In this document: piece after piece, positions 42,885 to 56,470 of the stretch | Layout of the letters: every line of letters begins with the position of its first letter | Numbering within the stretch: position 1 is the first letter of the stretch | From: Conus ventricosus | Lineage: Eukaryota > Mollusca > Gastropoda > Neogastropoda > Conidae | Reading direction: 5' to 3' | Length of the DNA stretch: 64,000 nt | NCBI GenBank assembly: GCA_018398815.1 | Contig: CM031601.1 | Coordinates: forward strand, 32,338,189 to 32,402,188 | Position numbers and translations under genes: made by a program | Notes under the pieces: model-generated | What the model saw: only the letters and a program-made list of their open reading frames with translations | Told to the model about the DNA's origin: nothing | Databases searched by the model: none

Positions 42885-43363
42885 CGTGTGTGCGTGCGTG
42901 CGTGTTGTACAAAACTGGGAGGGTGAGGGTTCCGATGAGTGGGGGATAAGGGCGGTTTTGGTGGAATGTGGGTTGGGGGGTTGATAAAGAGAGAAACAAT
43001 GACAGACAGACAGAGGTGACAGGCAGTGAGATGAAGCGCAGTACGGACATTGATTTAACATCCCCTCAGCTCCGTTCGTGGCTTTCATTTCTGTGCTCTT
43101 TTCTTGTCTCAGCTGTCTCACCTGCCACGTTCATGCATACACCGCGTGGACCATGGCAAGTTTTGAAGTGGTGACAATAACGATTCCATATCATACACCG
43201 CGTGGACCTTGGCACGTTTTGAAGTGGTAACAATAACGACTCCATATCAAACAGAAGCCATGTAAATTACTGATTTTATCAATACAGGCAAATTCCTCTT
43301 TATCGTCCACACTGTCAAACACACATGCAGGCACGCGCGCACGCACGCACACACACACACACT

Positions 43364-43410
<47 letters not shown>

Positions 43411-45000
43411 ATTCTCTCTCTCTCTCCCCAACGAGGTATGTGTCGTCTTGCCTATCCAGTCATCGACGTGGCACACCATCACTGTTCAGGAGCCCCAGAA
43501 CATCCGTGTGTGTTCTCTCCCCCATTGTCTCTGTTCTCACCTTACATGAGTTGTGTCCGCCTTCTTCTTCTCCCCGTCACACCCTCCGCCTCCCTAAAAG
43601 CCTGTATCTCCTTTGGTTTCATGCATGTATATGACCGGTATGCAATGCTGTCGGCCTGCCTTTTTTTTTCATTAGCGAGATATACGCGTGTAGATGAGTA
43701 TGTGTGTGTGTGTGTTTTGAGGGGGAGAGGGGAAGGGTATGTATGCGCGCGCGCGTGTGTGTGTGTGTGTGTGTGTGTCCACCGAAGAGAAGTCTTGGTG
43801 GTGCATGCTCTGTATTTTTTTTGTTTCACTGTGTCGGAGCTGCGCCGTGTTTCTATCTGGAAGTTGTGGACCTACCTGGTTTGTGTGGTGCCTGTCTGAG
43901 GGAGGCGGCGTTTTGGTTTTCGTTTCGTTTGGGTTGTTCGTCTTGTGTCTTGTGCGGGACGGTCTTCGTCTTGTTGCCGTGACCTTGAGGTGGTGGTGGT
44001 CCGGCGTTGTCTGTGGTCCTTTCTGGACTGTTAAACGGTCCGGGCTGTTCTGTTGGGACTGCGGGGGTTTCCGGTGGTCGGGTCTGTGCGCCATCGTTGC
44101 TGCGTCGCCGTGGATTGTAGAGTACTTTGGCGTTAGCAACCAGCGTTCTTAGGGAATCCCCTTTTTCTCTCATAGAGGCGATGTGCGCATGCGCAACCTT
44201 GCCAAGCAAGGCCGCGGCCGGCTGAGCGCGTCGTTCAATCGGGGTTTTCAACGCCGCTCGTGGAAGCGATCTTTACGAGCCCAATTGTCTGCTTTATAAT
44301 CGGTAAGGGTAATCTTGTAGTTTAGCGTACTTCCAATTTGTTAACAAAACATTAGTCTACACATTTCCTGTTGTATTACACGGTATGTCACGGTACTAAA
44401 AGCCCAAAAGAATCACTACAAAGTAAAATGTAAGCTGAATCGATTCGACAACAAGGCGTTGACTCAGAGTCAGTCGTTTATTTGTCATAGAAAACACAAG
44501 GAGGCCTATGAAGCCTCCTACACCTTGGTTGTTTTGAATCTGTAAATTTTTGTTTACTCCAGTAGAACAACAACATGATACTCCATGTGGAATTATTTGC
44601 AGTCTACGTGAAATGTGTCGGTGCATACGAGCACATTTGTTGATCTACAGGGGACGCCACTCTTCCAAAGTGCAGCAGACGACTCCGGACGCTGCTAACA
44701 CGCCGACATAGAACAGCGGAGCTGTAGGGCGGAAGCCGTGTTTGACGTCACGCGGCGAAGACGCCGATTGAACGAAACTCGCCGCTAAAGTTCTCTTGTA
44801 CTGGGTCGTCGGCGTTTTCTCCCCGAGAGGCCGGACTGGGTTTTGTTGCCTTGCCAACACCGTCCGTCCGGCTGATGGAAGGGGAATCGGCCTCATCCCC
44901 TTCTGCCGTTGGGGTGGCGGCGCCGTTCCGCGTCCTCTGCTGGCTGCTGTGCTGCGAGTGGGTCTTGCGTGGTTTGCGGCTGCTAGCGGGGTTCGATGTC
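42396..45000. other. Gene-free interval right of the Polinton breakpoint
   Basis: The sequence changes character at about 42395. It includes GT tracts at about 42852-42905 and 43740-43778, an (AC)n tract at 43347-43408 and CT at 43413-43427. Frames up to 158 codons on the minus strand at 43672-45121 are GC-rich and Arg/Pro/Thr-rich but show no domain. No host gene is supported. Confidence 0.55.
43134..43250. repeat. Two-copy 58-bp tandem duplication
   Basis: CATACACCGCGTGGACC starts at 43135 and again at 43193. The copies differ at a handful of positions. Confidence 0.85.
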
Positions 45001-45014
45001 GAAAAATCATGCAC

Positions 45015-45320
45015 TTCATGCAACAAGCACCAAATTTAGCAGAGATGGCCAGTTTTATGTCCTGAACAAAACCTGATTTAGAGCCACCATGAAAAATTGT
45101 AAAAACGTGTTTTTTTGGCATTTTTCAAAATGGCCGACACAAAAATTGAAATATATGTTGCAAAATTGTTCATTTAATGCTACAAACACCAAATCTGGCT
45201 GAGAAGCACAATTTCATGCACTGAACATAAACCAGATACAGGTCTATTTTTTTTAAAAAGGAAAATTTGTGTATTTGAGCAATTTCCAATATGGCCGCCT
45301 GCAAAAAAGGGGAGTCTTAT
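45015..45320. repeat. Two diverged ~165-bp tandem units
   Basis: The first unit has CAACAAGCACCAAATTTAGC..CAAAATGGCCGACAC and the second TACAAACACCAAATCTGGC..CAATATGGCCGCC. They share spacing and about 60-70% of bases by eye. Similar 'caaaatggccgac' repeats are common in invertebrate intergenic DNA, and no coding role is visible. Confidence 0.55.
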
Positions 45321-46365
<1,045 letters not shown>

Positions 46366-46421
46366 GTTGCTCCCCAAGGGGTCGAGCACTATCAAAATCA
46401 TTTTGGGTATTATAACTACAT

Positions 46422-46493
<72 letters not shown>

Positions 46494-46640
46494 GCACACA
46501 CACACATAATATGTGTGTATACATTGTGTATATATTATGTACAAACACTCATCCATATCCATGCACACAACACACACACACACACACACAGAAAAGGGGG
46601 TTTTGAATAAATATATAAATAATGATAATAAAGCTTATTA
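46366..46640. other. Compound CT/AT/CA microsatellites
   Basis: (CT)n at 46425-46460 runs straight into (AT)n at 46461-46492, then ACACACA-type repeats. No gene. Confidence 0.8.
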
Positions 46641-47850
46641 GGTGATGACCATTTGATAACAACAGGGCTACAGGATGATAATCATTCTTGAGGGGGGGGG
46701 GGGGGGGTCAATGACTGATGGGTGATAATCATTAGAGATCAACAGTACAGTAGGATGGTCTTCTTCCTTGTTCACTTAGGTAGGAACCCTGGAGGTATTC
46801 ACGAAGGCTGCTGTATGGCGAAGGCCCTCCAGTGGTCAATGTGTTGGGCTGTACTGCATGGATGATTTGAAGACCTGCCATTGTGGAATATAGTGGACAT
46901 GTGATGTCTCAGTCTGGAGTGCCCTGTCCTCAGTCTCACGAAGGTCTTATCTGGGCATCTGGTAGTGTCCATCCCTCTTGTTGAAGTAAGGTGCTGCTCA
47001 AGCCATCTGCCCTTTTGGTTTTTGGTTCTCCTTGATAATACTTTTGATTTTTTTCAAAGGAGACTTTCCTGTTCTAGTTGGGGGCTGCTGTTCTATCTTT
47101 GCCAAATGGTCAGCTTCCTCATTGCCATATATATTGCAGTATGAAGGTGATCACTGGATGACAGTATTTCCAGTGACTGATGGATGGTGAACATTTGGGA
47201 TCAGTAGTACTATAGGGTGAGGTCATTGTCATGTAGGTGGAATAATGTAGCATTGGTACAATAGTTCCAGTTGGGGGAATGAAGGAAGATATCAATGACT
47301 GGTGGGTGATGATCAGTGTCATAAGTGAGATACTGTAGGATGATGGTCATTGTGATAAGGGAAATATTGTGGTGGCATTAGTATAATACTGCCGGTTCAG
47401 GAAGAAGGTGGATGGGGGTGGGGGTCTATGACTGATGGGTGATGATCATGGATCACTCGAGATCAACAGTACTGCAGGATGATGATCATTGTTATGTAAG
47501 TTGGATAATGTTGTGGCATTGGTGTAATAATGCCGGTTGGGGGAATGAAGGAGGTTTACAAACAATGATTGATGGATGATGATTACTGTCATGGAGTGAG
47601 TGTGATTCACAGTAGTGTGGGATGATACTCATTTACAGAAGTGGAATAGTGTGCTGGCCTTAGTATGTTAATGGCAGTTGGGGGAATAGAGGAATTGATC
47701 TATGACTGACGGATGATGATCACTATCATAAGTGAGATCTACAGGATGATGATCATTGTCATAAGCGAGATAATGTGGTTGGATTGGTGTGATAATGCCG
47801 GCTGAGGGTGGAAAAAGGAAAATGATTGATGGATTAGTTTGAATCATTCC
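46641..47850. repeat. Degenerate ~100-130-bp tandem array (GATGATCATTGTCATAAGTG-type)
   Basis: Phrases such as GATGATCATTGTCATAAG, TGGAATAATGTGGCATTGG, AATGCCGGTTGGGGGAATGA and ATGACTGATGGGTGATGATC recur in the same order roughly every 100-130 bases with many substitutions and indels. Related copies lie at 45990-46150. It is an old minisatellite or a decayed element array. One block at about 46760-47110 is unrelated unique sequence. Confidence 0.7.
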
Positions 47851-47988
47851 AGCTCTTTTCCTTTCCCACGACCTCTCTCCACCCCTTTCTCTCTATACCC
47901 CCTCCCCAATTTCCCCATCCCACCTTATTCTTATGCACACCCCATGTACATATATAGCATATCTATAATATCACATGTAGAGCATAAT

Positions 47989-48036
<48 letters not shown>

Positions 48037-48096
48037 CAAACACCATCTCCACCATCCAGGTATGCATAGCAAGACATGTGAACAATCTATCGATGC

Positions 48097-48162
<66 letters not shown>

Positions 48163-48502
48163 CCCCTCATACACACCCTCAAGTGCCCCCTTCCAAGAAT
48201 AAGACTCCTCATCTACCACTCTTTCACTTTCTTTTACACACCTCAAGCGCCCCCTTCCAAACATAAGACTCATCTGCCACTCTCTCTTTTTCTCTATCTC
48301 TGCTTTTTTTCCCTCTGTCTGCCTCTCTTTTTCCTCGAGGTGAAATGGGATTGGACACTGAATTGTCATTTTTCCCATTACACATACACACGTGTGTGCA
48401 CGCAGGCACGCGCACGTACACACGCACTCGCGCGCGTTGTCAATATTTGTTCTGTTTTCCTGTTGTTGTTTTAAATCTCCCGAGAATCCTCAAAGACATT
48501 TA

Positions 48503-48564
<62 letters not shown>

Positions 48565-49159
48565 CGCGCTGGTGACCTACTCGTTTTTGAGTGAACCAGT
48601 CCTTTTAGGAAGAAGAATATTATAGATCTATAAACGAACTTTTGCAAGTGTAGGGAAAACACTGTAAACACACACACACACAATAGGCAACTTATTTAAA
48701 GAGTAAGGTAAAGGATGGTATTAGTACGCTTCAGAAAACAAATAAAATGATAGAATGACATTTCAAGACTATGTGAAGAGCTGTAAATCCATAATTCACC
48801 CCGAAAGACGAAGTTTTCACTGGCAAATTACGAACACGCGATCGGAAGCGGCCATTTTGATTTTCCCACTGCGGGTCTACGAAGTCATAGAAAAATAAGG
48901 AAACAAAATTAGGCCAGCAAATTTTTGGATAAACATATGTATTTTCACACACGATATATCATTATCCAACATGTTATCATTTGAAAATAATTTTAGCTTA
49001 CATTCGTTTTGCTTGAAAATATTTACTGCGGGCACCTCGCGCTAGAAAATCGTCTGCAATTTTGGCTCGTCTTTTATTTATTTATTTCTCAAAATAAAAA
49101 ACGATTTTGAAGTGGCTTCAAATCTGAAATCAATTATAATATTTTAAAGAACAATATAC
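47851..49159. other. Gene-free interval with TA, GA and ATCT microsatellites
   Basis: Contains (TA)n(GA)n at 47990-48034, (ATCT)n(AT)n at 48095-48160 and (AT)n at 48510-48561. The downstream part, 48620-49159, is AT-rich unique DNA. No gene or RNA is supported. Confidence 0.7.
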
Positions 49160-49743
49160 CAAAGTATGGTAAACATGTACTTTAGAGTGCGAAATTCATG
49201 GGCTGTTTGTACGCACTTTTTCGGGTGTTTTCGGTTCTTCTCGATGCAAAGAGACGTAAGACACCCTCACCTGCCCACTTTGACCTGTCCTGCCCCACTT
49301 GTGGGTGCAAATAATTTATTTCACTTCACAAGTAGGGATATGCATGCACATCCATGCGCCATGTTGGTTGCTGATCACATGGGCACAACGTCATCACTAC
49401 TGGGGTTCTTGTCTATAAATAGTAACCGCATGGGGTTCAACCACGTGTGTCAGTGCAACACTTGTTTTCCTGCGGTTACTATTTATAGACAAGAACCCCA
49501 GTAGTGATGACGTTGTGCCCATGTGATCAACAACCAAAATGGCGCATTGGGATGTGCATGCATATCCCTACTTGTGAAGTGAAATAAATTATTTGCACCC
49601 ACAAGTGGGGCAGGACAGGTCAAAGTGGGCAGGTGAGGGTGTCTTACGTCTCTTTGCATCGAGAAGAACCGAAAACACCCGAAAAGTGCGTACAAACAGC
49701 CCCATGAATTTCGCACTCTAAAGTACATGTTTACCCAAAGTAT
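49160..49743. mobile_element. Fold-back MITE with 8-bp target duplication (hAT-like)
   Basis: A 568-bp element (49168-49735) begins GGTAAACATG and ends CATGTTTACC. It is flanked by CAAAGTAT at 49160-49167 and 49736-49743. The two arms (49168-49430 and 49471-49735) are inverted copies of about 264 bp and roughly 98% identical by eye. They are separated by a 40-bp loop. An 8-bp target duplication is typical of hAT transposons, so the mobilising enzyme is probably a hAT transposase in trans. The 112- and 105-codon frames in the arms are mirror images and not genes. Confidence 0.93.
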
Positions 49744-50186
49744 TGTGCTTGTTGCACGAAGTGCACAATTCTGGTTAATTCTGCGACATTGAACCCCCAC
49801 AATGCGTGGAACCTTCTGAGACTGCCTGCTGGAGTTTCAATCCAGCTTTTTTTTTTGTGACGTCTTTTTCGTTTATCTGCGTCTCGCCGATCTTGACGTC
49901 ATTAACACAGCAAAATTTGCGTGTGCTGTCGTGTTGCCTTCGTTTTTCTTGCCACGGTGAATAAGCTCCTGGGTTCTCCAGTCTACAATCAAGTCAGTGC
50001 GCGGTTTCGTCTTACTTCTCCTACCTCTTTTACTTCTTAATTTAAAATCCAAATTGTGTTTCTGACACTAGGATTAGAATCATTGACGGCTCTCAGGCCT
50101 GTTTAAATTGACTTGAAGGCTTGTATATTTTCATATAGTCGTGATACAGGACATTGCTGCGGTATGCAATTTGCCTAATATATATG

Positions 50187-50281
<95 letters not shown>

Positions 50282-50421
50282 TTTTTTTTCTTCATCTGAG
50301 CAGTAGGCTAATTACTTTAAAGTCGACAGTCTGGGTCGGGATGATTTGAAAAGTCCTGTCTTTCCAAAAATCCTAAACTAACGGTGTGTGTGTGTGTCCC
50401 CCTAGTTTCTATTTCATTTCC
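49744..50421. other. Gene-free interval with TA and poly-T tracts
   Basis: (AT)n at about 50187-50245 is followed by poly-T runs to 50290. The remaining sequence is unique with no supported gene. Confidence 0.65.
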
Positions 50422-50653
50422 TGTGATGTTGTGTGTGTATCGAATGTAAACCATTCACGATCAATCAGTACCACTGAATACAGCTCGTGTACTCACAACT
50501 GCCAACTGTCACGAACATCCGAGTCTCTCTGTTCAGTCTCTTTTGGATCTAGCGTCATGGCAACCGCACCATAGTCTATGTAAATGAACAGGAATGATGG
50601 GAATTAAAATAACTTAATAATAATGTTTCAAAACGGATATTGAAAACATTACA
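50422..50653 (-). repeat. 3' LTR of the decayed Gypsy element
   Basis: 232 bp with TG..CA ends and a polypurine tract next to it (50654-50669 on the plus strand reads TCCCTCCTCACCTCAG). Its partner near 53675-54000 shares several 12-20-base blocks. Confidence 0.7.
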
Positions 50654-51229
50654 TCCCTCCTCACCTCAGATCAAAACTGTTAATTTAGGGTTAGGTGAAT
50701 GTTAGAGGACATACATGTATTAATCCAACGTATTGTGTTAACTAAAAATATGACAAGGTTTCAAATCTGGTGACCAGAAAACATGCATACCCTGCTGAAG
50801 ATAACAGGAACCATGAAACACAGCAACCAACAACCAAAATTCATGCAGAACTGTTGTTCTTTTTTTTCTTCTTTTTTTTCAGGCCAATGTCACGTGGCTG
50901 TGTTCTCATTTTAACACATAGTCTTTCAGATAACTTGGCTTGTTTCGGACTCTCATGGGGAATCTTCGGGGAGTTTGATTGGATGCAAGAGAGTCAGGTA
51001 GAGGTTGATGAGGGGGGTGTTGTACATCAGATGACTGTAGAGAATGTTCATCATCAAGAGGTACTGGGCACAAATCATCATCATTCATTCCACCATCCTC
51101 TGGAGAATTTTCAGGTAAGTTGAGAGGCTGTAGAGAAGAACCAGCTGCTGTGATCTTCTTGAAGTGGGATGAATTGCGTGTGATGCGGGTACCTCCTGGT
51201 TGCTTGGCTGTAAGCAGGGGTCCTTTCTT

Positions 51230-51942
51230 TGCTGTCACTTGCATGGGTTGGGATTGTAGTAAGGAGTCAGTTTGTTCTTTTTCGGTTGTCTCACAAGAAC
51301 TGTATCTCCAACCTGAACATCCGTCGTAGCGATGTTGCACTTGGCCTCAGCATAGTTCTTCATCTTCTTTTTCGTGAGAAGGTCATGTTGGCGTATCTGC
51401 GCATCCAGATGAGCATGAGGGGAGTGGGGAGTGGGGATGATGGGGACTTCACTGAGTTTGACTTTTTTTTTTCTGCCAAACAGAGCTTCAGCTGGAGTCT
51501 TTCCCTGTACTGCTGTGTGGGGTAGCTCTGTAATTGCGCAGAAATTTGTACAGTTTCTGTTCCAATTCTTGTTTTCTACGTGAGCAGACTGGATGACTTT
51601 CTTGAGCATTGGCATACAACGCTCAAAACCACCATTTGCTTGGGGCCACAGAGGGATCACTTTCCGATGTTTGAAACCAAGCTGAGCAGCGAACTGTCCA
51701 AACTCATGGCTGTTTTAAGGGTGGGCCATTGTCTGATTTAAGGGTGCCGGCACACCATGACGGGCGAATATTGCATCAAGTTTTAGGCACAGTGGACTTA
51801 AAACTGGTGGATTTGATGATTTCAACTTCTGGAAATCTGGAATATAAGCATCTGTGACCACGAGAAGATACTCTCCCGAAGGAAGAGGACCAGTGAAATC
51901 AACTCTGACCTCGGACCATGGACGGGCAGGCAAATCAGTCAT
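51230..51942 (-). pseudogene. Gypsy integrase core and C-terminal domain
   Basis: The minus frame 51942-51715 has PWSEVRVDFTGPLPSGEYLL (first catalytic Asp) and KLDAIFARHGVPAPL. The second catalytic Asp would follow in the region 51735-51715, now altered. Frame 51660-51235 continues with PLWPQANGGFERCMPMLKK (third catalytic Glu), ELPHTAVQGKTPAEALFGRK and the C-terminal VGDTVLVRQPKKNKLTPYYN. A further frame (51340-50906) carries the tail. The K02A2.6-like sequence type is common in invertebrate Gypsy families. It is broken at about 51700. Confidence 0.88.
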
Positions 51943-53110
51943 TTTCCCAATGGTTCCATCACATGTTCAGGGATTGTAGCGAGGCATGCAAGACAGGACT
52001 TGACTGTGTTGTCAACAAAACGATCAATGTGGGGGAACCACCCCTTTTCTCTCAGAAAACCCTTTTAGCCCTTTATAATTCCCTGGTGACCTTCATGTGA
52101 AATGTAAATTTGTACCTGTTAAGTAAACCTTTGGGTTTTACAATGTTGTTGCAACGAAGAATGATGTCAAAACCCCTCAACAAAGATTTTTCCTTTTTGG
52201 TGGTTTAAAGACTTAAAAACGAGAAAACGTGGGTGGACGGTTCACTGGGAATTTGGGCCTTTGGGCCCAAAGCTTCAAAGTTTTCTTGACCGTTTGGAGG
52301 TGGGGTCTTCTCTTGTTGCCTGATAAATTTCTTGAATTGTCATGGTTTTTGGGTAGGGTTGGGGTTTTTAACAAGAAAATTCACAAATCTTAAAACAACA
52401 GTCTTTTCATGTTTTGTCTTGTTTTCCCCTTTTTCCCCACGGGGTGTCAAACCAGAAATGGCGGGGATTGCCGTCTCCAGGCTGATAACGTAGCGTGAAG
52501 TCAAAGGCTTGCAGCAAAAGATTCCCACCCCCCCCCCCCTTTCGATGCGTGCGGACGTGCGGGGATGTTTTTTACTTTTTAAAATTTCCCCTTCCCAAGG
52601 GGCTTGTGGCCCTAAATCACTGTAAAGTGATGCCCAAACAGATACAAGTAGAAGGTTAACCCCGCCCCAGACAAATGGAGAGCTTCACGTTCGGTTTGTG
52701 AGTAGCGGGACCCCAACACTGTTAAAGAACCGACTGGCATAGGCTACGGGTTGTTTAGTCCCTTTGTCATCCTTTTGGATGAGAACTGCGCCAAGCCCCA
52801 AAAAGGGCTTGCACCCAAAAAAAACTTCAGTTGCTGCATCAGGGTTGTAGTAGCTAAATACTTGGGAGCCTTTTTTTTGGGACTTCTTTTTTTTTTAATG
52901 CTTTCTTCTTGACATAGCCCCAAAACCCATTCCATTCTTGCTTTGTGGGGTCTCGCAAGGGTTTTTGACCCTAGCGTATTTGGGGAAATGGAAACGAGAA
53001 AAGAAATTGGTACTCCATTCCCCTTTTCCATTTTTTGGAGCTTGTTTGTCAACATTAAAAGTAAACGAGAAAGTACCCAAAAGCTGTGTAAAAGTGATTT
53101 TTTTAATCAC
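51943..53110 (-). pseudogene. RNase H and RT-connection remnants of the Gypsy element
   Basis: On the minus strand, pieces such as KMEWVLG-like, PKYLATTTLMQQLKF and SSKRMTKGLNNP correspond to the start of gypsy RNase H (the region with VSADASSFGLGAVL in relatives). They are scattered over frames because of many small indels. Assignment is by gapped resemblance. Sequence quality here is suspect (see 52030-56470). Confidence 0.5.
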
Positions 53111-56100
53111 AAAGGCACGTTTAGTAGGGGGGACGACGACAACCTTAGAGAATTTGTGCTTTGTTTCTCCCTTTCTTCTTTTGCAAAGTCAAATCTTGCA
53201 GCAAAAGCAAATCTGTCTTAAAAAGGGACGCAATCGTTTCACCTTCTTTTTGGGACGGAAACTGACAAAAACTTAAAGGGTTTTCAAAATCAATTTTCTT
53301 TTTCGGCGTGAAAGAGCATTAAAGGGAAATCAAAAGGGGCCCCTTGAAACTCTCGTTGACACCCATCGCCTTCCCCTTTTTGTTGACCAAAAAACGATTC
53401 TTTAATTGTGAAAACTTCGTCAGGGAAAAAATGAAAAGGAAGACTTTTTTTTTTTGGGTTTTCTCTGTCACTGACATTGCAGTGAGAAAAAATTTTCCCC
53501 CCGGGTTTTAACCCTCTTTTCCCAGGGGTTTCCCAGATTTTGCTTCACCCAAGTGAACGGAAAAATGTTAAAATTTGGGGCCCGAGCTTTGGGCCATCTC
53601 TAATCTTTTTTGAAAAAAAATTTAAAAAAAAAACCTTGAAAGGTTTTCCCCCCTCGTGGGCCAGTTTTTTGATGTTTTTGTGTATAAAATGAAAAACCAT
53701 TCCCATCAACAGCACCACTGAATACAGCTCGTTTACCCCAAAAGATTATAATCTTTTTTCAAAAAACCAAAACAAAATTTTAATTTGGCTGTTTCAACAT
53801 GCACCAGCTGCTGCCTAGACAGGACCATGTTACCAATCAGCAACTCCAACTGTCACAAAAACTTTCCGGGTCTCTCTTTTCAGTCTCTTTTGGATCTAGC
53901 GTCCATGGAAACCGCAAACGTCTATGAAAAGAACAGGAATGTTTGGGGAATTTAAAAAAACATAATAATAATTTTCAAAAGGATATTAAAAACTTTTACT
54001 TTTCCCCACAACAACAACAAAAAAAAGGATCCTGCATGGGTCCCCAAGCTCAGTGCAGTTAAAAAAAAAAAAAAAAGGGGGGGTTTGGGTCTGAATGATC
54101 TCAAATTTTCACAACTTAAAGAATCTTAGTTGAAAATAATCTTCCTAAACATGGCAAGAAAAAAGGGATCTTATTAATAGAATAAAATCTAAGATTGGTT
54201 TAGGGAAAAAAAAATTTTCCCCGAAAAAGAATGTGCTGTTGATACCTTTAAAAAAGCAAAATCGGGCCCCAATTTGCTCTGTTTTTTCCCCCAGATGTAT
54301 CATGCGTAAAATCGTTTCCCCTCATCATCCCCCCCCCCAGCAACTGTTTATGTGGGCACATCTTCCACAAATCCCAAAATTTTCTCAAAAGAAACTTTTT
54401 CTTTTTGCTTTCCCCGTACTTCTGGAAGATACGGGGGAAAGGGTTTTACCACCTGAGTGGTCTGGGCTTTTTTAGCAAAAAAATTTGGGGCCCAACCCCC
54501 ATCGGGCCCCAAAACCGGGCAAAAAAGCTCTCCTCAGGCAGGGGGTTGATCGGTTTTACTTCCACCGTTTAACAAAATCGACTACAAAAAAAACCAATTT
54601 GTCAGGGAATTTTTATTAAAAAGTTTTGTACCAGGGGGTTTTTTAAAATAAGGTGGGTTTTTAAACCATTCCTCTTTTACTCAGTCTTTCTGACTTAAAA
54701 AAAGAAAGGAGTCATGTTTCTTTGTTTTTTAAGACTTTTTCCCCAAAAAAGATGGAAGTGAATCAAGAGCTATAATAATCACTTTTCAAAAATCAAACTG
54801 CCAAAAAAATCTGTATTGAGTTCCAGTGTTTTTTCCCCTGTTGATCCTTTTGTTTCCACCTGTCTATCTTGTACTAGGTTCCAAAAAGACTGGGGGACAC
54901 AAAATCTTTCATGTCGGGCTAAAGCCGACTTGTGGAAGATTGGGGCACAAAGCCATTTTGGAATCGTTTCCCGGGCCAAACATTGTAATTTAAAATGTTT
55001 TTGGAGATCATTCAGCCCTCTTACCTTGGGTGCCCAGAATATAAAACGTGTTTTTTGGGCCCGGGAAAACTAAAATCTTTCCCGCCCCCCTTTCCCCTAT
55101 TTTGAGGCCCAACAAAACAAAGTCCCAAAAGAGCAATGGAAGGTAAGGTTTCAGGGAAATTTAAAAAAAGGGGCCCCAGGGTGCGGAAACGATAATTCAA
55201 ACCCAAAACTAAACACCACACAAGTCCCTTTTTCCCCCGGGTTTTAAGTCAAGGAAAAGATGAAGGGGAATCAACAAAACCCCCTGCCCCCTTTTTTGGG
55301 TTCTAAACCCCCCTTCAATCTGGGGCCCAGGTTTTACCAAATCAACTGACCGTTCAAATTTAGACTAGTATTTTCTGTCACAAATCAGACAGGCCCTAAA
55401 AAAAAAAATTTGAAAAATCTGTTGGGCCCAAATAACTCTTTAAAAAAAAGTTTTGATTTTTAAGTTTGTTCCCCAAAAAAAACAAAATGTAAATTTTGAT
55501 CTTTAAAAGGGTTTTTTAAAGTATCTTTAAAAAATTCTTTAGTAAGTTTCTGACCATCCAAACAAAAATTTCTGATGTCATGGGCTTGTCAATCATTTAA
55601 TTAAAAAAATTTCTGTCCAAGCCCGTCTGAACTCCAAAAGAAAATTTCAAAGAGGGAAGTTCTGGTTTAAACGTTATCTTTTTTTGGTTTTTTCTCGTTC
55701 TTTGGTTTTCCCCCGTTTATAAATCCTTTTCCTTTCGAATAACATGATTGGGATGAGGACTGAACAAAAGGGCAAAATTTTTTTGGGATTTCCCCTTTTA
55801 CACGAAATGTTAAATAAATGCAAAATTTTTTATTTTTGGATTTTTTTTTTGCAAAAAGGGTTTTTTTTGACGTAGTTTTTGCTTCAGTCATGAATTGCCA
55901 CAAGAATACTTGCCCAAAATTAAACGGATTTTTACCCACCCGGTTTCAGATGAGGGAAAAGCCAAAAGTTAAAAAAAAAGTTTTGCACATATGTAGCTTG
56001 CAATTTTTATGTATAACCGTGCAAAAACTGTGTTCTTCAATAGATAAAAAGTTTATATTCTTGCGGATAGAAATTAAGGTTTATGGTAAATTTCTTCAAA

Positions 56101-56470
56101 AATTTTTAACTGTTTTTTATCCCGATGGAGGTCTAAAGGGGGAAGCCTTTACGGATAAGGATTTAGACGCTCTAGACAAGGGTTTTTTTTGGGGAATTTT
56201 AAATTCCCCCACGCCCCTGTGGTCCCAAAATCCCCCAAAAATATTGTTAACAACAACGGTACCTTGCCATACAATTTAAAAAACACCAATTTAACCCTCT
56301 TTTAAAAACGGTCTATCAAGAATTGCTGATCGAACAGATCAACGGTTTTTTTTATCGATAAAATTTGTCTTATTTCCCCCCGGCAAAACCCTTTGTTTTA
56401 CTTGGGAGGTTATCAAAAAAAAACCCTTTTGGGAGTGATTTTTTTTACCTAATTGAAATCCAACTTCTAG
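52030..56470. other. Zone of suspected low base accuracy (homopolymer-smoothed)
   Basis: Throughout this stretch short runs of one base (CCCC, AAAA, TTTT, GGGG) replace alternating bases. Where a better copy exists the pattern can be seen directly: GTGTACTCACAACT in the left LTR corresponds to GTTTACCCCAAAA in the right, and ATGTAAATGAACAGG to ATGAAAAGAACAGG. Coding remnants are broken far more often than in adjacent 50.9-51.7 or 56.5-58.6 kb. Consensus error is the simplest explanation. From 54000 to 55900 no feature can be named. Confidence 0.65.
53675..54000 (-). repeat. Putative 5' LTR of the decayed Gypsy element
   Basis: Shares CACCACTGAATACAGCTCG, CTCTTTTGGATCTAGCGTC, GAACAGGAATG and AATAATAAT blocks in order with 50422-50653, but has runs of doubled bases and an ~80-bp extra block. 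Ends are not definable. Confidence 0.55.

Larger units (their letters stand above)
50422..54000 (-). mobile_element. Decayed Gypsy LTR retrotransposon, conventional RT-RNase H-IN order
   Basis: A left LTR (50422-50653, TGTGATG..ACATTACA) is abutted by a purine-rich tract on the minus strand (CTGAGGTGAGGAGGGA). A diverged related LTR lies at about 53675-54000, recognised by GAATACAGCTCG and CTCTTTTGGATCTAGCGTC. Between them, on the minus strand, are RT-connection/RNase H remnants and then integrase, the usual gypsy order. Gag, protease and most of RT are missing or unreadable. The right LTR has an extra ~80-bp segment. Confidence 0.72.

Noticed and set aside
43672..45121. GC-rich Arg/Pro/Thr proteins on the minus strand
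   Set aside because: No domain, no start context, and antisense frames of equal quality. Composition alone is not evidence.
49166..49800. Two homologous 105-112-codon genes
   Set aside because: They are mirror-image frames in the arms of a fold-back MITE.
54233..55939. Several 65-90-codon genes in the 54-56 kb zone
   Set aside because: They lie in the suspected low-accuracy block, have no recognisable domains and arise from A/T/C/G run patterns.
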